This document shows positions 1-6,698 of a stretch of 6,698 nucleotides of DNA, in pieces. Position 1 is the first letter of the stretch; the number at the start of each line of letters is the position of its first letter. Position numbers and translations under genes: made by a program. Under the pieces are notes generated by a model, which had not been told where the DNA came from, made no database searches, and was given only the letters and a program-made list of their open reading frames with translations. This DNA comes from Planctomycetaceae bacterium (GTDB taxonomy: Bacteria; Planctomycetota; Planctomycetia; Planctomycetales; Planctomycetaceae), in NCBI GenBank assembly GCA_015487825.1, contig WFOZ01000734.1, positions 1 through 6,698 of the forward strand, written 5' to 3'.

Positions 1-786
1 AGTCAGCCTCAGCATGTATTCGTCCATCAACTTTGAAGGCATACCGTGGTGACGATCTGCGATGGAACGTAAAACCAGTTTTTCCTGAGATAATTTTAAT
101 TTCAGTTCCTGATCGTGCAGTGTCATTGTCTGCTTCAAAGACCCGGTTACACTTTCGAGAATCCGGCTGATTAACTGCTTCTGAATGTTCGATGCAACAC
201 CGTGAGGAAACAGAAGCGTTGTCGCAATGACTCCAACAGCTCCGTCGCGATCATTAACAGGAATCAGATACAGCTCGTGGATTTTACGGCGAGATTTCCC
301 GTCCAGACTTTTCAGAAACTGCGAGCTTGATAATTCTTTACCTGCGATACGAACAATATCGTCTGATGTCAGTTTTTTCAGCCAGTCCGTATCCAGGTTC
401 AGATCGTTACAAATCTGTTCATCAAGTCCACGCGAAGCGTAAACACTCAGTCTGTTATCTCGAGAACAAAAGAAGACAGCGAACCCTTGAGTAGTTTTAG
501 GCACAAAGTTTTTCAACAGCAGGTCTATTGCTTTACCCTGTTCAATATTGGAAAAAATATCACGAAGAACAGCGTTTTCAACGCGAGCCAGATATCGCTC
601 GTGCTGCAGGGAGGAAACTTCATCTTCGAGTATTTCCAGTTCTTCCAGATAGCTGACTTCCTGCTCCGAATCGCGCTGCCGGGCATAAATGTGCATGACG
701 TACTGTATCAGGCATATAAATGCAAGCGCTGTGGATAGGCCATGCATTTCTGCATAGGCAGCGAAATGATAAAACCACTCCAACAT
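1..786 (-). CDS. Membrane-anchored GAF-like signalling protein, N-terminal part (C-terminus outside window)
   Basis: Reading the minus strand from the ATG at 786 gives 262 codons with no stop, running off the window edge, so the gene is 3'-truncated here. Residues 17-35 form one hydrophobic segment (LSTALAFICLIQYVMHIYA), followed by a charged, Glu-rich probable coiled coil at about 38-75. Residues about 80-205 resemble a GAF-type sensory domain: alternating strands such as GFAVFFCSRDNRLSVYASRG, a WLKKL helix, and ELYLIPVNDRDGAVGVIATT, the usual strand-turn-strand near the end of GAF folds. A second helical linker (about 210-250) would connect to a further domain. This layout is typical of bacterial signal-transduction proteins; the output module (diguanylate cyclase, kinase, phosphatase or another GAF) cannot be seen. 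An in-frame stop lies at 829-831 and no ATG lies between it and 786, so this start is the natural one; a GTG at 801-799 is the alternative. No strong Shine-Dalgarno is present. The family assignment is by fold pattern only and is moderate; the reading frame itself is secure. Confidence 0.75.
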   Translation of the reverse strand, partial: MLEWFYHFAAYAEMHGLSTALAFICLIQYVMHIYARQRDSEQEVSYLEELEILEDEVSSLQHERYLARVENAVLRDIFSNIEQGKAIDLLLKNFVPKTTQGFAVFFCSRDNRLSVYASRGLDEQICNDLNLDTDWLKKLTSDDIVRIAGKELSSSQFLKSLDGKSRRKIHELYLIPVNDRDGAVGVIATTLLFPHGVASNIQKQLISRILESVTGSLKQTMTLHDQELKLKLSQEKLVLRSIADRHHGMPSKLMDEYMLRLT

Positions 787-830
787 AAAACTGAAGTCCA
801 CTTGAACGAATTTCCGAAATGCTGGCGGCT

Positions 831-860
831 ATTAAACTACAAACCGGCAACTCCTGTCCA
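831..860 (-). promoter_or_regulatory. Candidate sigma-70-type promoter for the GAF-like signalling gene
   Basis: On the minus strand, TGGACA (860-855; five of six matches to TTGACA) is followed after 18 bases by TTTAAT (836-831; five of six matches to TATAAT). Transcription would start near 824, giving a leader of roughly 38 bases before the ATG at 786. Both boxes and the spacing are good and the location is right, but planctomycete promoters are poorly defined and short matches arise by chance. Confidence 0.45.
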
Positions 861-1183
861 AATGAGACAGACTCTGGAAAGGTAGCACGAAAATTGACGA
901 AAGGGTCGAATTGAAACAGGTAAAAGTCTTACTTTGTCCCGTTTGATAACAAAAACAGTATGCACAACAATTACAATCCATACAACGCCGCGGACCAGGC
1001 AATCAGGCTGATTAGCCAGACATGTTACCCACTGGATAATGTAGGGAATTACAACCGATTATAATGAATAATCCGAATTTTACTAACAGTTTTTTACCTG
1101 CAACTTGACGGATTGAAAGTGACCAGAACCATCACCGTACGGCTCGCCTGCTCCTGTTCTATTGTATTGAATATTCGAACTTG
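861..1183. other. Intergenic stretch without a recognisable gene
   Basis: This lies between the end of the propeller gene and the promoter of the signalling gene. Six-frame reading gives no convincing small gene. There is an AT-rich patch around 1050-1100 containing the self-complementary ATTATAAT (1058-1065), without a convincing -35 partner on either strand. Downstream of the stop at 1184 there are only weak stems (GTGA/TCAC at 1119-1135 and the palindrome CCGTACGG at 1135-1142), none followed by a U-run in the transcript, so no intrinsic terminator is called. Confidence 0.6.
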
Positions 1184-4087
1184 CTACCTGCTGTATACAG
1201 GTCGATCTTTCAATTTGATAATCGGCTCGACTGGCAGGTTGGTTGCAATCAGTTCCATTCCACTGATGATTGCTTTCCCTTTTGTTGCATGCAGAGAGAG
1301 TTTGATTTCTCCGGTTGATGAAACGTTCGAAAATTCCTTCACCACGACTCGCATTTTTCCGCCACTTTGTTTGATCACATCAAAGTTTTTGAGCACCTGT
1401 TTTTCTTGCAGAGTGACATCAAAAATCCGTTCTCCCTGCTGAATGTTTTCTGGTTCTGCAAAGTAAAGTCGAACGGTGTAAGAGCCGGGTTTCAGGTTTT
1501 TTAAGCGAATGGATGAAACACCCTGCATGCCTGATGCAGCGACCCAGGGCCAACCATTGCCGCCGGCGATCCAGAGAGAATGATGGTAGTACGTTTTGCT
1601 ATCTGCTGGCAAAACTTCCAGATCCAGCTTCGGGGATGGGCCACCCTGGGAAGGAGAGTCCAGCCACAGCGTTCCTCCATTGGTGATGCGGTCTCCCGGT
1701 GCCCCGAAGTTGATGCCAACACGTTGTATCTGTTTCGGTTCTGCTTCCCCCCAGACGGTCCACTGCTCATGCTCTTCCGGAAGAGAAACCATCGCCAGGC
1801 CAACCGGCAACGGATAACTGCAAGTGCATCCCTGATAATAATACGGGATATTGAGCAACCCATTGGCAGGGATAATGCTGTTCGTGCAACCGGAACGTGG
1901 CCCGCTGATATGAATGGTACCACTTTCGTTACGTTTATCATAAAACGATGCGGTGCCGGAACGTACCGTAAACATCAAACCGTAATCGACACCCCCATCG
2001 CAGCCGTAACTTTTTACGATATCGCGCGGCTCCTGCTTGCCGGTAAGCGGGTTTGTTCGGGTGCCAACATCTGCTTTTTCAGGAGGAAAATCTTTCTTCT
2101 GATAGGGAGGACGATATTGCGAGAGTTGCTTTTTTGTGATATCCCGTTTCGGAAACGAATCGATCTGTGTTGCAATTTCCTCTTTGGAAATTTTTCGACC
2201 TGTATAAACATCGGAATAGATCGGAGGCACCAATTGATAGGGCGGCCGTTCTCCGGATGGAAAACCGAGCCAGGCTTTGTCGTAGGAAATCATCACTCCA
2301 TCAACAATATGCGGCTGCGGTGCCCGCTTGAAATGACTGACGACATCCCCAAACCAAAGCACACCAAGCGGCGCCCGCACAAGCTGATCCGGACTGCTCC
2401 AGCTTCCGGTGTAGTTTGTTGCACCGGGCAACGCACCTTGCCGTGTCAGCATTGCAAAGGTTTTATCGAAAATCCAAACCCCTCCGGCAGGTCTGAAATG
2501 AATAAATTGCGACATCTTTTGCGCAGTGATATCAGGGTTCGCAATACTGAAGTAAGCCTTGCCACCATAAGGGCGTAGCGATTGATAGACCCGTTCCAGA
2601 AATTGAGTCCCGGCTTCACTTTCAGGAACAATTGTATCTTTGCAGATAACGACACTGGCCAGATAAGGTGGAAATTCAGCAGTCACCGGATCTGCAACCC
2701 GTAACGAAATGCGAGTCCCATACAGCCCACGTTCATCGAACTGGCGGCGAAATCTCGCAATTTCCCCAGCATCTTTATCGATGCCGACCAGCTTCAATTC
2801 TGTCTGGCTGAGTAACTGGTCAATCGTTTCAAGCGTTGTGGTATCGTCAATGCCAAGAATCAAACCATAGCCATTTTTCACGTTGATGTTTTTGACCAAT
2901 TCGCTGGTCGTCTTCTCAAGGCTGTTTTCTTTTTTGACTTCAGCAACAGGCGTTTCGTGTTGAGTGACATTCCCTTTCCCTGCCCCCATGCAACTGATTG
3001 TTCCCTGTTTTGTAACAACGAACAATTTGCCATCGGCTGCAACAATGCTGTGAATATCACCGGCGACACCTGGGATTTTTTCTTCGTACTTGAATTCCCG
3101 ATCACCCACAACAATGGTCGACTGAATTCCTTTTTCTCCCGGCCCCTGGCGTTGGTCATCTTCGTGACGTGCACTGTTGACCTTTGCATCGAACAGAATT
3201 TCGGATTTCTCCGGAACCTCCTGCCCCCGCCTGCGGGCTTTGGCTTGCGCGGAAAACCAGCCTCCGGGAAGTCGCCCTTCTTTGGGGAGAGCGAACTCTT
3301 TCAGACGACCTGTTTTTTTATCGAACGTGGCCGGGAAAGCAGCACCACAAGGAACAATCAGATCATCGCCGCTGACAACCAGATACCCCTGCGGCGTCAC
3401 CCCGCCGAAAGCTTTTGCACTGTGAGGATGCTGACCGTAAATCGCCCCCGTCTGATCGTTCAACCAGAGACGCTTTCCAGTTGAAGCATCGAGTGCATAA
3501 ACGAAGATCCCCTCAAACGGCCAGATTCCAGCCGCAAAGTAAATAACGCCCTGCGAAATGACCGGCCCGCCGCGCAATGGCCAGAGTGAAATCAAACGCT
3601 CATTCCCAATAACCTTGCGATTTGAAGGAACTGCACGGAATTTCCAGACTAATTTCCCCTGTTTTGCATCCAGACAATAGAGGTAGCCGTCATCGCTACC
3701 GAAATAGATTTTTTCCTGCCAGATAACAGGTGCAAATCGAATCGGCCCCTCTGCATAAAACCGCCAGCGCTCTGCCCCGGTTTCGGTCTGGTAAGCTGTG
3801 AGTCGATCATTGCGGGAAGAGGCTATAAATAATGTTTTCCCGGCAACAACCGGCTCGTAACCGGCATCAAACTGCAAACGGGAATTGCGATACGCAGGCT
3901 TCAACGCCGGTAGTTGCCGCGTCCATAACAATTGCAAATCAGCAGGCAATTTTTCGACAGACTGAGCAGAACGCCCCGCATCATAACGCCACATTGGCCA
4001 ATCAGTTGCATCAAGCCGTGAAGCTGGTATCAGAAAATTGATGCCAGAGAGAAGTAGAATAACACGACAAAAGCAAGAATAGAGCAT
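1184..4087 (-). CDS. Exported PQQ/BamB-like beta-propeller protein with inserted methyltransferase-like domain and C-terminal malectin-like domain
   Basis: A 967-residue protein. Residues 1-27 are a probable signal peptide (hydrophobic VILLLSGINFLIPA), placing it outside the cytoplasm. Residues 30-370 are PQQ/BamB-type propeller repeats: DWPMWRYDAGRS, then LTAYQTETGAERWRF, IYFGSDDGYLYCLDAKQGKLVWKF and FVYALDASTGKRLW. Residues about 400-545 are a Rossmann segment resembling class I SAM methyltransferases (LKLVGIDKDAGEIARFRRQF, then ISLRVADP), but the glycine-rich loop is degenerate (LGIDDTTT), so catalysis is doubtful. Residues 560-770 match a conserved planctomycete block (SSPDQLVRAPLGVLWFG; TNPLTGKQEPRD) with Cys696, 734, 754 and 756. 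After GINFGAPGDRITNGGTLWLD (791-810) comes a malectin-like carbohydrate-binding type domain, about 825-947 (YTVRLYFAEPE, RIFDVTLQ, ISGMELI). The ATG at 4087 follows an in-frame stop about 40 bases upstream, with no other ATG between; the GGAA nine bases before it is only a weak ribosome site. The substrate is unknown. Secreted propellers with malectin domains suggest glycan or surface association, by inference. The domain architecture is well supported; the molecular role is not. Confidence 0.92.
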   Translation of the reverse strand: MLYSCFCRVILLLSGINFLIPASRLDATDWPMWRYDAGRSAQSVEKLPADLQLLWTRQLPALKPAYRNSRLQFDAGYEPVVAGKTLFIASSRNDRLTAYQTETGAERWRFYAEGPIRFAPVIWQEKIYFGSDDGYLYCLDAKQGKLVWKFRAVPSNRKVIGNERLISLWPLRGGPVISQGVIYFAAGIWPFEGIFVYALDASTGKRLWLNDQTGAIYGQHPHSAKAFGGVTPQGYLVVSGDDLIVPCGAAFPATFDKKTGRLKEFALPKEGRLPGGWFSAQAKARRRGQEVPEKSEILFDAKVNSARHEDDQRQGPGEKGIQSTIVVGDREFKYEEKIPGVAGDIHSIVAADGKLFVVTKQGTISCMGAGKGNVTQHETPVAEVKKENSLEKTTSELVKNINVKNGYGLILGIDDTTTLETIDQLLSQTELKLVGIDKDAGEIARFRRQFDERGLYGTRISLRVADPVTAEFPPYLASVVICKDTIVPESEAGTQFLERVYQSLRPYGGKAYFSIANPDITAQKMSQFIHFRPAGGVWIFDKTFAMLTRQGALPGATNYTGSWSSPDQLVRAPLGVLWFGDVVSHFKRAPQPHIVDGVMISYDKAWLGFPSGERPPYQLVPPIYSDVYTGRKISKEEIATQIDSFPKRDITKKQLSQYRPPYQKKDFPPEKADVGTRTNPLTGKQEPRDIVKSYGCDGGVDYGLMFTVRSGTASFYDKRNESGTIHISGPRSGCTNSIIPANGLLNIPYYYQGCTCSYPLPVGLAMVSLPEEHEQWTVWGEAEPKQIQRVGINFGAPGDRITNGGTLWLDSPSQGGPSPKLDLEVLPADSKTYYHHSLWIAGGNGWPWVAASGMQGVSSIRLKNLKPGSYTVRLYFAEPENIQQGERIFDVTLQEKQVLKNFDVIKQSGGKMRVVVKEFSNVSSTGEIKLSLHATKGKAIISGMELIATNLPVEPIIKLKDRPVYSR

Positions 4088-4153
4088 GGCTTGATTTTCC
4101 GGAAATAAAATCGGTGAAAAACATCTCCTGAATCAACAGGCGGCACGGCCCCA

Positions 4154-4182
4154 ATGATAGACAGGTATCGAACGAACAACAA
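4154..4182 (-). promoter_or_regulatory. Candidate promoter for the propeller/malectin gene
   Basis: On the minus strand, TTGTTG (4182-4177; three of six matches to the -35 consensus) is followed after exactly 17 bases by TATCAT (4159-4154; five of six to TATAAT). It would give a leader of about 60 bases before the ATG at 4087. It lies downstream of the hairpin at 4206-4238, which fits separate transcription from the upstream gene. The -35 box is weak, so the call is tentative. Confidence 0.3.
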
Positions 4183-4205
4183 CTGTCATATTCATAGCTA
4201 TTCAC

Positions 4206-4238
4206 CGTAAGGTCCGGTCCGCTATTGCGGCCCCTACG
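4206..4238 (-). repeat. Imperfect hairpin after the haem-protein gene; possible dispersed repeat or transcript-end structure
   Basis: On the minus strand the arms CGTAGGGGCC (4238-4229) and GGACCTTACG (4215-4206) pair over ten positions with one G-U wobble and one G-A mismatch, enclosing a 13-base loop. An alternative inner stem is CCGC-AATA-GCGG. It starts 33 bases after the stop of the haem-protein gene. There is no U-run after it, so it is not a classical intrinsic terminator. It is more GC-rich than the flanking spacer, which suggests an inserted or dispersed element, but only one copy is present here. Confidence 0.45.
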
Positions 4239-4270
4239 AGGCTGCAGGCTTGTATTTTAATGCCTTGCTG

Positions 4271-6691
4271 CTAATTCAATGTCGGATGGACAATTTTTCC
4301 TGCGGATTGCTCTTCGGTATTTTCGTAGGAGCCGTAAAATTCTGAATTGCAGTCGAGCCAAAGGGTAAGCCGATAAAAATCTTCTTCGGGCAGATTGACT
4401 CCGTGATGGGTTTTGGCCAGATATTTGAGCAATTCGGAAGCGTGTGCTCCAAATTTTCCGGGGGTTGTTCGGCTGCCGCCGTGGACGCCTGAAGCAATCG
4501 AACCATTGAAGACATGAAAATAGAACCCGTACTTTTCCGCCAGATTGCTGTATGACCGGGTCCAGCCATGCTTCCCTGTGATGGTGCCGGTTAAGTCGAG
4601 AGCTTTTTTTTCCGTATGACAACTGACGCAATGACGATCAAGCACCGGTTGCACCAGACGGACATAGTTGAACGGGTTCGAACCATCAACATCGCCCTGG
4701 ATTTTTGAAGGTTCCCTCATAAATGCGAGTGGAACTTTCTGAGTCGAGTACGGGATGTTCTGTTTTTTCTCATGACATCCATGACAACTCAACTGCTCTC
4801 CGGGATGGAGGTAGGTTGCGCTGCGCATCGAATGAACCGCCATGCCCCGCTCGTCTAATGTCTGGAAGTAAATCGCTTTTCCAACCGGTGCTTCGAAATA
4901 GACACTTCCATCTTCTTCAACCGGGACCGTTCCCAAAACGAGTCGGGCGTTTGTCTGTCGGGCTGCACCAATTCTGGGAACATTGGGCGGGGCTGTCGTT
5001 TTTGGTAGAACCTGGATGATTCGCATCGACTTGATTTTTGTACCTTCGGGCCAGGGAAGATCCGCATCGTAAACGTTCGTTACCGAAACGGTTGCCGGCT
5101 TCTGTTTTTCGCCTTTTGATTTCGACCTGGCAGCCTGAGTGGTCTGCTCGGGGATCACAGGAGGTTTCGTACGAGCCTGTAGCGGGATGGGACTGAGGGA
5201 GGAAATGGAAGAGTCACGATAAAGCAACTCTTTATTACCAAAGCTGTCGATCAGATAAATTCCATGATTCTTTGCTTTGCTGTCGTAGGTACAAATAAAA
5301 TCGTCTTCACTCAAAGGCCAGGGGGTTCCATAAACTTCTCTTTGGCGGATCAGTTTCTTGCCCCCTTCAGCTTCCGGAAATGGAACTTCAGGGGTAAGGC
5401 GGGTCAGTTGAGATTTTGCGTTATCATCAGTGATATTCGGGTCGATCAAAATCAGAGACCCGAAAGCATGACCATGATGAGGGGCAGCCGTGGCGACGAA
5501 TTTGTGGGAATTCGGGATCGCGCGAATACTCAATTCCATCCAGGGCCGTTCTTCACGGACAACGGGGTAGTTTCCATGAAAAGAACGAGGATCACGACCA
5601 TCGGGGTAGCAGGTCCAGGGATGATGTGCGATATCGGAATCGCGATCAATATAATCCCAGCGGGTGTAAACGAGCATCCCATCATTGGTAACGCTGGGAT
5701 GCCATTCGTGAGTTTCGTGATAGCTCAAACAAATAATATCGCTGCCATCGGGTTCCATCGAAAACATGGTATAAACGGGACAGTGCCGCCCGCATCGCAA
5801 AAAGCCGCCGCGCCGTTCAGAGATGAAAACAACCCGCCCGCCCGGCAAAAAGCAGGGATCAAAATCGTTCCATTTGCCGTCCGTCAATTGCACCAGTTGG
5901 CTGCCATCGCTGTTGCATTTGAAAATGTGATAACTGTACTCCGGCTCCCATTCGTAAACTTCTTTCCCCAGAAATTTCTCCCACCCTTGCGCCTCGCTGT
6001 AGGCAAACAGGATGGTCTTTCCGTCAAAGGAAACATCGGGAGAAAGAAACGTGCCGCCATGAAGTTTTTTCCCCTTCAAGCGACCATTCTCGACAACCGA
6101 ATTTTGCAACAGATTTTTTAACGTCGGCTTCTTCCCGAAAGGATTTTCCAGAACATACAACCCTCCCCCCGGCTTGGCATTGCATCCATAATACTGGTCA
6201 CACATATGATGCACGCCTTCTGGTGCATGACGTTTAATGAACAGCAGTTTTTCAATATCCAAAAGAGAATTACAAAAAGCAATTTCACGGGCCAGGCGGC
6301 AAGCTCGTAAATAAAGCTCATGAGGTTGTTGTTTCGTCGCAAAATCCTTCTCTTCGATTCCAGCAAGCTGTTGCTCAAGAGCTTGCAGATCACTTAACAG
6401 GGGATCAAGCCGTTTCGCATCTGCTTTATCCTGAAGCCGGGCACCAAGTTTTTTTGCACGATCAATAACCGCCTGGATCTCTTCGCGAGAAATGGAAGTT
6501 GTCGCGTCTGTGCGCCCAAGCCAGTCTTTTTCAATTTCCTGCTCAAGCAGGTTGCCAGCATCAACAGCCGTCACCGCACTTTTCTCTGCTGAGTGAATTG
6601 GCGATCCGTTCCCCAAAAGAGCAACAAATAAAAACGGCAACAGTAACCAGCAGACATTACACAAAGACTTCCGGCTTCGGGGCAGGTTCAT
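4271..6691 (-). CDS. Secreted two-haem-c protein resembling hydrazine synthase alpha subunit (TolB-like propeller plus HZS-alpha middle domain)
   Basis: An 806-residue protein, close to the roughly 800 residues of anammox HzsA. Residues 1-35 form a signal peptide (basic n-region, CWLLLPFLFVALLG core, probable cleavage after HSA). Residues 45-155 are helical and charged. Residues about 205-490 look like a TolB/PD40 propeller, with repeats such as LSPDVSFDGKTILFAYSE, IFKCNSDGSQLVQLTDG and MFSMEPDGSDIICLS. After a Pro/Lys/Gln-rich linker (505-535), residues 536-642 match the HZS-alpha middle domain (LGTVPVEEDGSVYFEAPVG, SMRSATYLHPGEQLSCHGCH), ending in a haem-c motif, Cys636-His-Gly-Cys639-His640. 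A C-terminal domain has a second haem motif, Cys688-Val-Ser-Cys691-His692, and the conserved TLWLDCNSEFYGSY. Established: anammox HzsA has a propeller, then middle and C-terminal haem domains. Inferred: this is a periplasmic redox protein of that superfamily, but hydrazine synthesis should not be assumed, since relatives occur in planctomycetes that are not anammox bacteria and no HzsB/HzsC is visible. Only seven bases precede the ATG, so an upstream start cannot be excluded; the signal peptide favours this one. Confidence 0.93.
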   Translation of the reverse strand: MNLPRSRKSLCNVCWLLLPFLFVALLGNGSPIHSAEKSAVTAVDAGNLLEQEIEKDWLGRTDATTSISREEIQAVIDRAKKLGARLQDKADAKRLDPLLSDLQALEQQLAGIEEKDFATKQQPHELYLRACRLAREIAFCNSLLDIEKLLFIKRHAPEGVHHMCDQYYGCNAKPGGGLYVLENPFGKKPTLKNLLQNSVVENGRLKGKKLHGGTFLSPDVSFDGKTILFAYSEAQGWEKFLGKEVYEWEPEYSYHIFKCNSDGSQLVQLTDGKWNDFDPCFLPGGRVVFISERRGGFLRCGRHCPVYTMFSMEPDGSDIICLSYHETHEWHPSVTNDGMLVYTRWDYIDRDSDIAHHPWTCYPDGRDPRSFHGNYPVVREERPWMELSIRAIPNSHKFVATAAPHHGHAFGSLILIDPNITDDNAKSQLTRLTPEVPFPEAEGGKKLIRQREVYGTPWPLSEDDFICTYDSKAKNHGIYLIDSFGNKELLYRDSSISSLSPIPLQARTKPPVIPEQTTQAARSKSKGEKQKPATVSVTNVYDADLPWPEGTKIKSMRIIQVLPKTTAPPNVPRIGAARQTNARLVLGTVPVEEDGSVYFEAPVGKAIYFQTLDERGMAVHSMRSATYLHPGEQLSCHGCHEKKQNIPYSTQKVPLAFMREPSKIQGDVDGSNPFNYVRLVQPVLDRHCVSCHTEKKALDLTGTITGKHGWTRSYSNLAEKYGFYFHVFNGSIASGVHGGSRTTPGKFGAHASELLKYLAKTHHGVNLPEEDFYRLTLWLDCNSEFYGSYENTEEQSAGKIVHPTLN

Positions 6692-6698
6692 GACGTCA

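Noticed and set aside
1058..1065. ATTATAAT, a -10-like box on both strands
   Set aside because: No acceptable -35 box at 16-18 bases on either strand, and no gene follows on the plus strand; it lies about 270 bases upstream of the nearest minus-strand start.
1186..1202. Inverted repeat ACCTG/CAGGT around CTGTATACAG at the 3' end of the propeller gene, as a terminator
   Set aside because: The stem is only five bases, lies inside the last codons, and is not followed by a U-run in the transcript.
1580..2578. Long plus-strand open frame (332 codons) antisense to the propeller gene
   Set aside because: It lies wholly inside the well-supported minus-strand gene, its translation has no recognisable domain, and its composition looks like an antisense shadow.
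4127..4140. Small stem CCTG-AATCAA-CAGG in the leader of the propeller gene
   Set aside because: A four-base stem is too weak to call a regulatory structure.
4011..4205. Minus-strand 64-codon frame across the start of the propeller gene, with an AGGAG in it
   Set aside because: The AGGAG abuts an internal ATG too closely to serve it and is about 40 bases from the real start at 4087. The product is Cys/Ser-rich without domain features.
5264..6121. Plus-strand open frame of 285 codons antisense to the haem-protein gene
   Set aside because: It overlaps a confident minus-strand coding region with haem motifs and domain signatures; its own product resembles nothing known.
6691..6698. Perfect palindrome TGACGTCA overlapping the start codon of the haem-protein gene
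   Set aside because: An eight-base palindrome is expected by chance at this window size, and no second copy or regulator context is visible.

Overview
The window has three genes, all on the minus strand, and fits a chromosomal region of a planctomycete (order Planctomycetales, moderate GC). The basis is protein character. Two genes encode large exported proteins of types that I know mainly from planctomycete genomes: a two-haem-c protein resembling the alpha subunit of hydrazine synthase, and a chimeric PQQ/BamB-like beta-propeller protein carrying a methyltransferase-like domain and a malectin-like domain. Start codons have weak or no Shine-Dalgarno sequences, which is common in this phylum. 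The species cannot be named from the sequence.

Layout in the direction of transcription (right to left): (1) 6691-4271, an 806-residue secreted protein with an N-terminal helical region, a TolB/PD40-like propeller, a hydrazine-synthase-alpha-type middle domain with a first CXXCH, and a C-terminal domain with a second CXXCH. (2) A 183-base gap with an imperfect hairpin (4206-4238) just after the first gene and a candidate promoter (4154-4182) for the next. (3) 4087-1184, a 967-residue secreted propeller/Rossmann/malectin chimera. (4) A 397-base gap (787-1183) holding a good candidate sigma-70 promoter (831-860) close to the third gene and little else. (5) 786-1, the N-terminal 262 residues of a membrane-anchored, GAF-like signalling protein whose output domain lies beyond the window edge.

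Genes 1 and 2 are plausibly functional partners in the periplasm (a haem c protein next to a quinoprotein-like propeller), but this is inference from adjacency and shared export. The hairpin and separate promoter suggest they need not share one transcript. The third gene looks like an independent signalling gene. No RNA genes, CRISPR arrays, insertion sequences or transfer signatures were seen. The most interesting content is the hydrazine-synthase-alpha-like protein and the neighbouring chimera, whose inserted methyltransferase fold has lost its cofactor-binding glycine loop.
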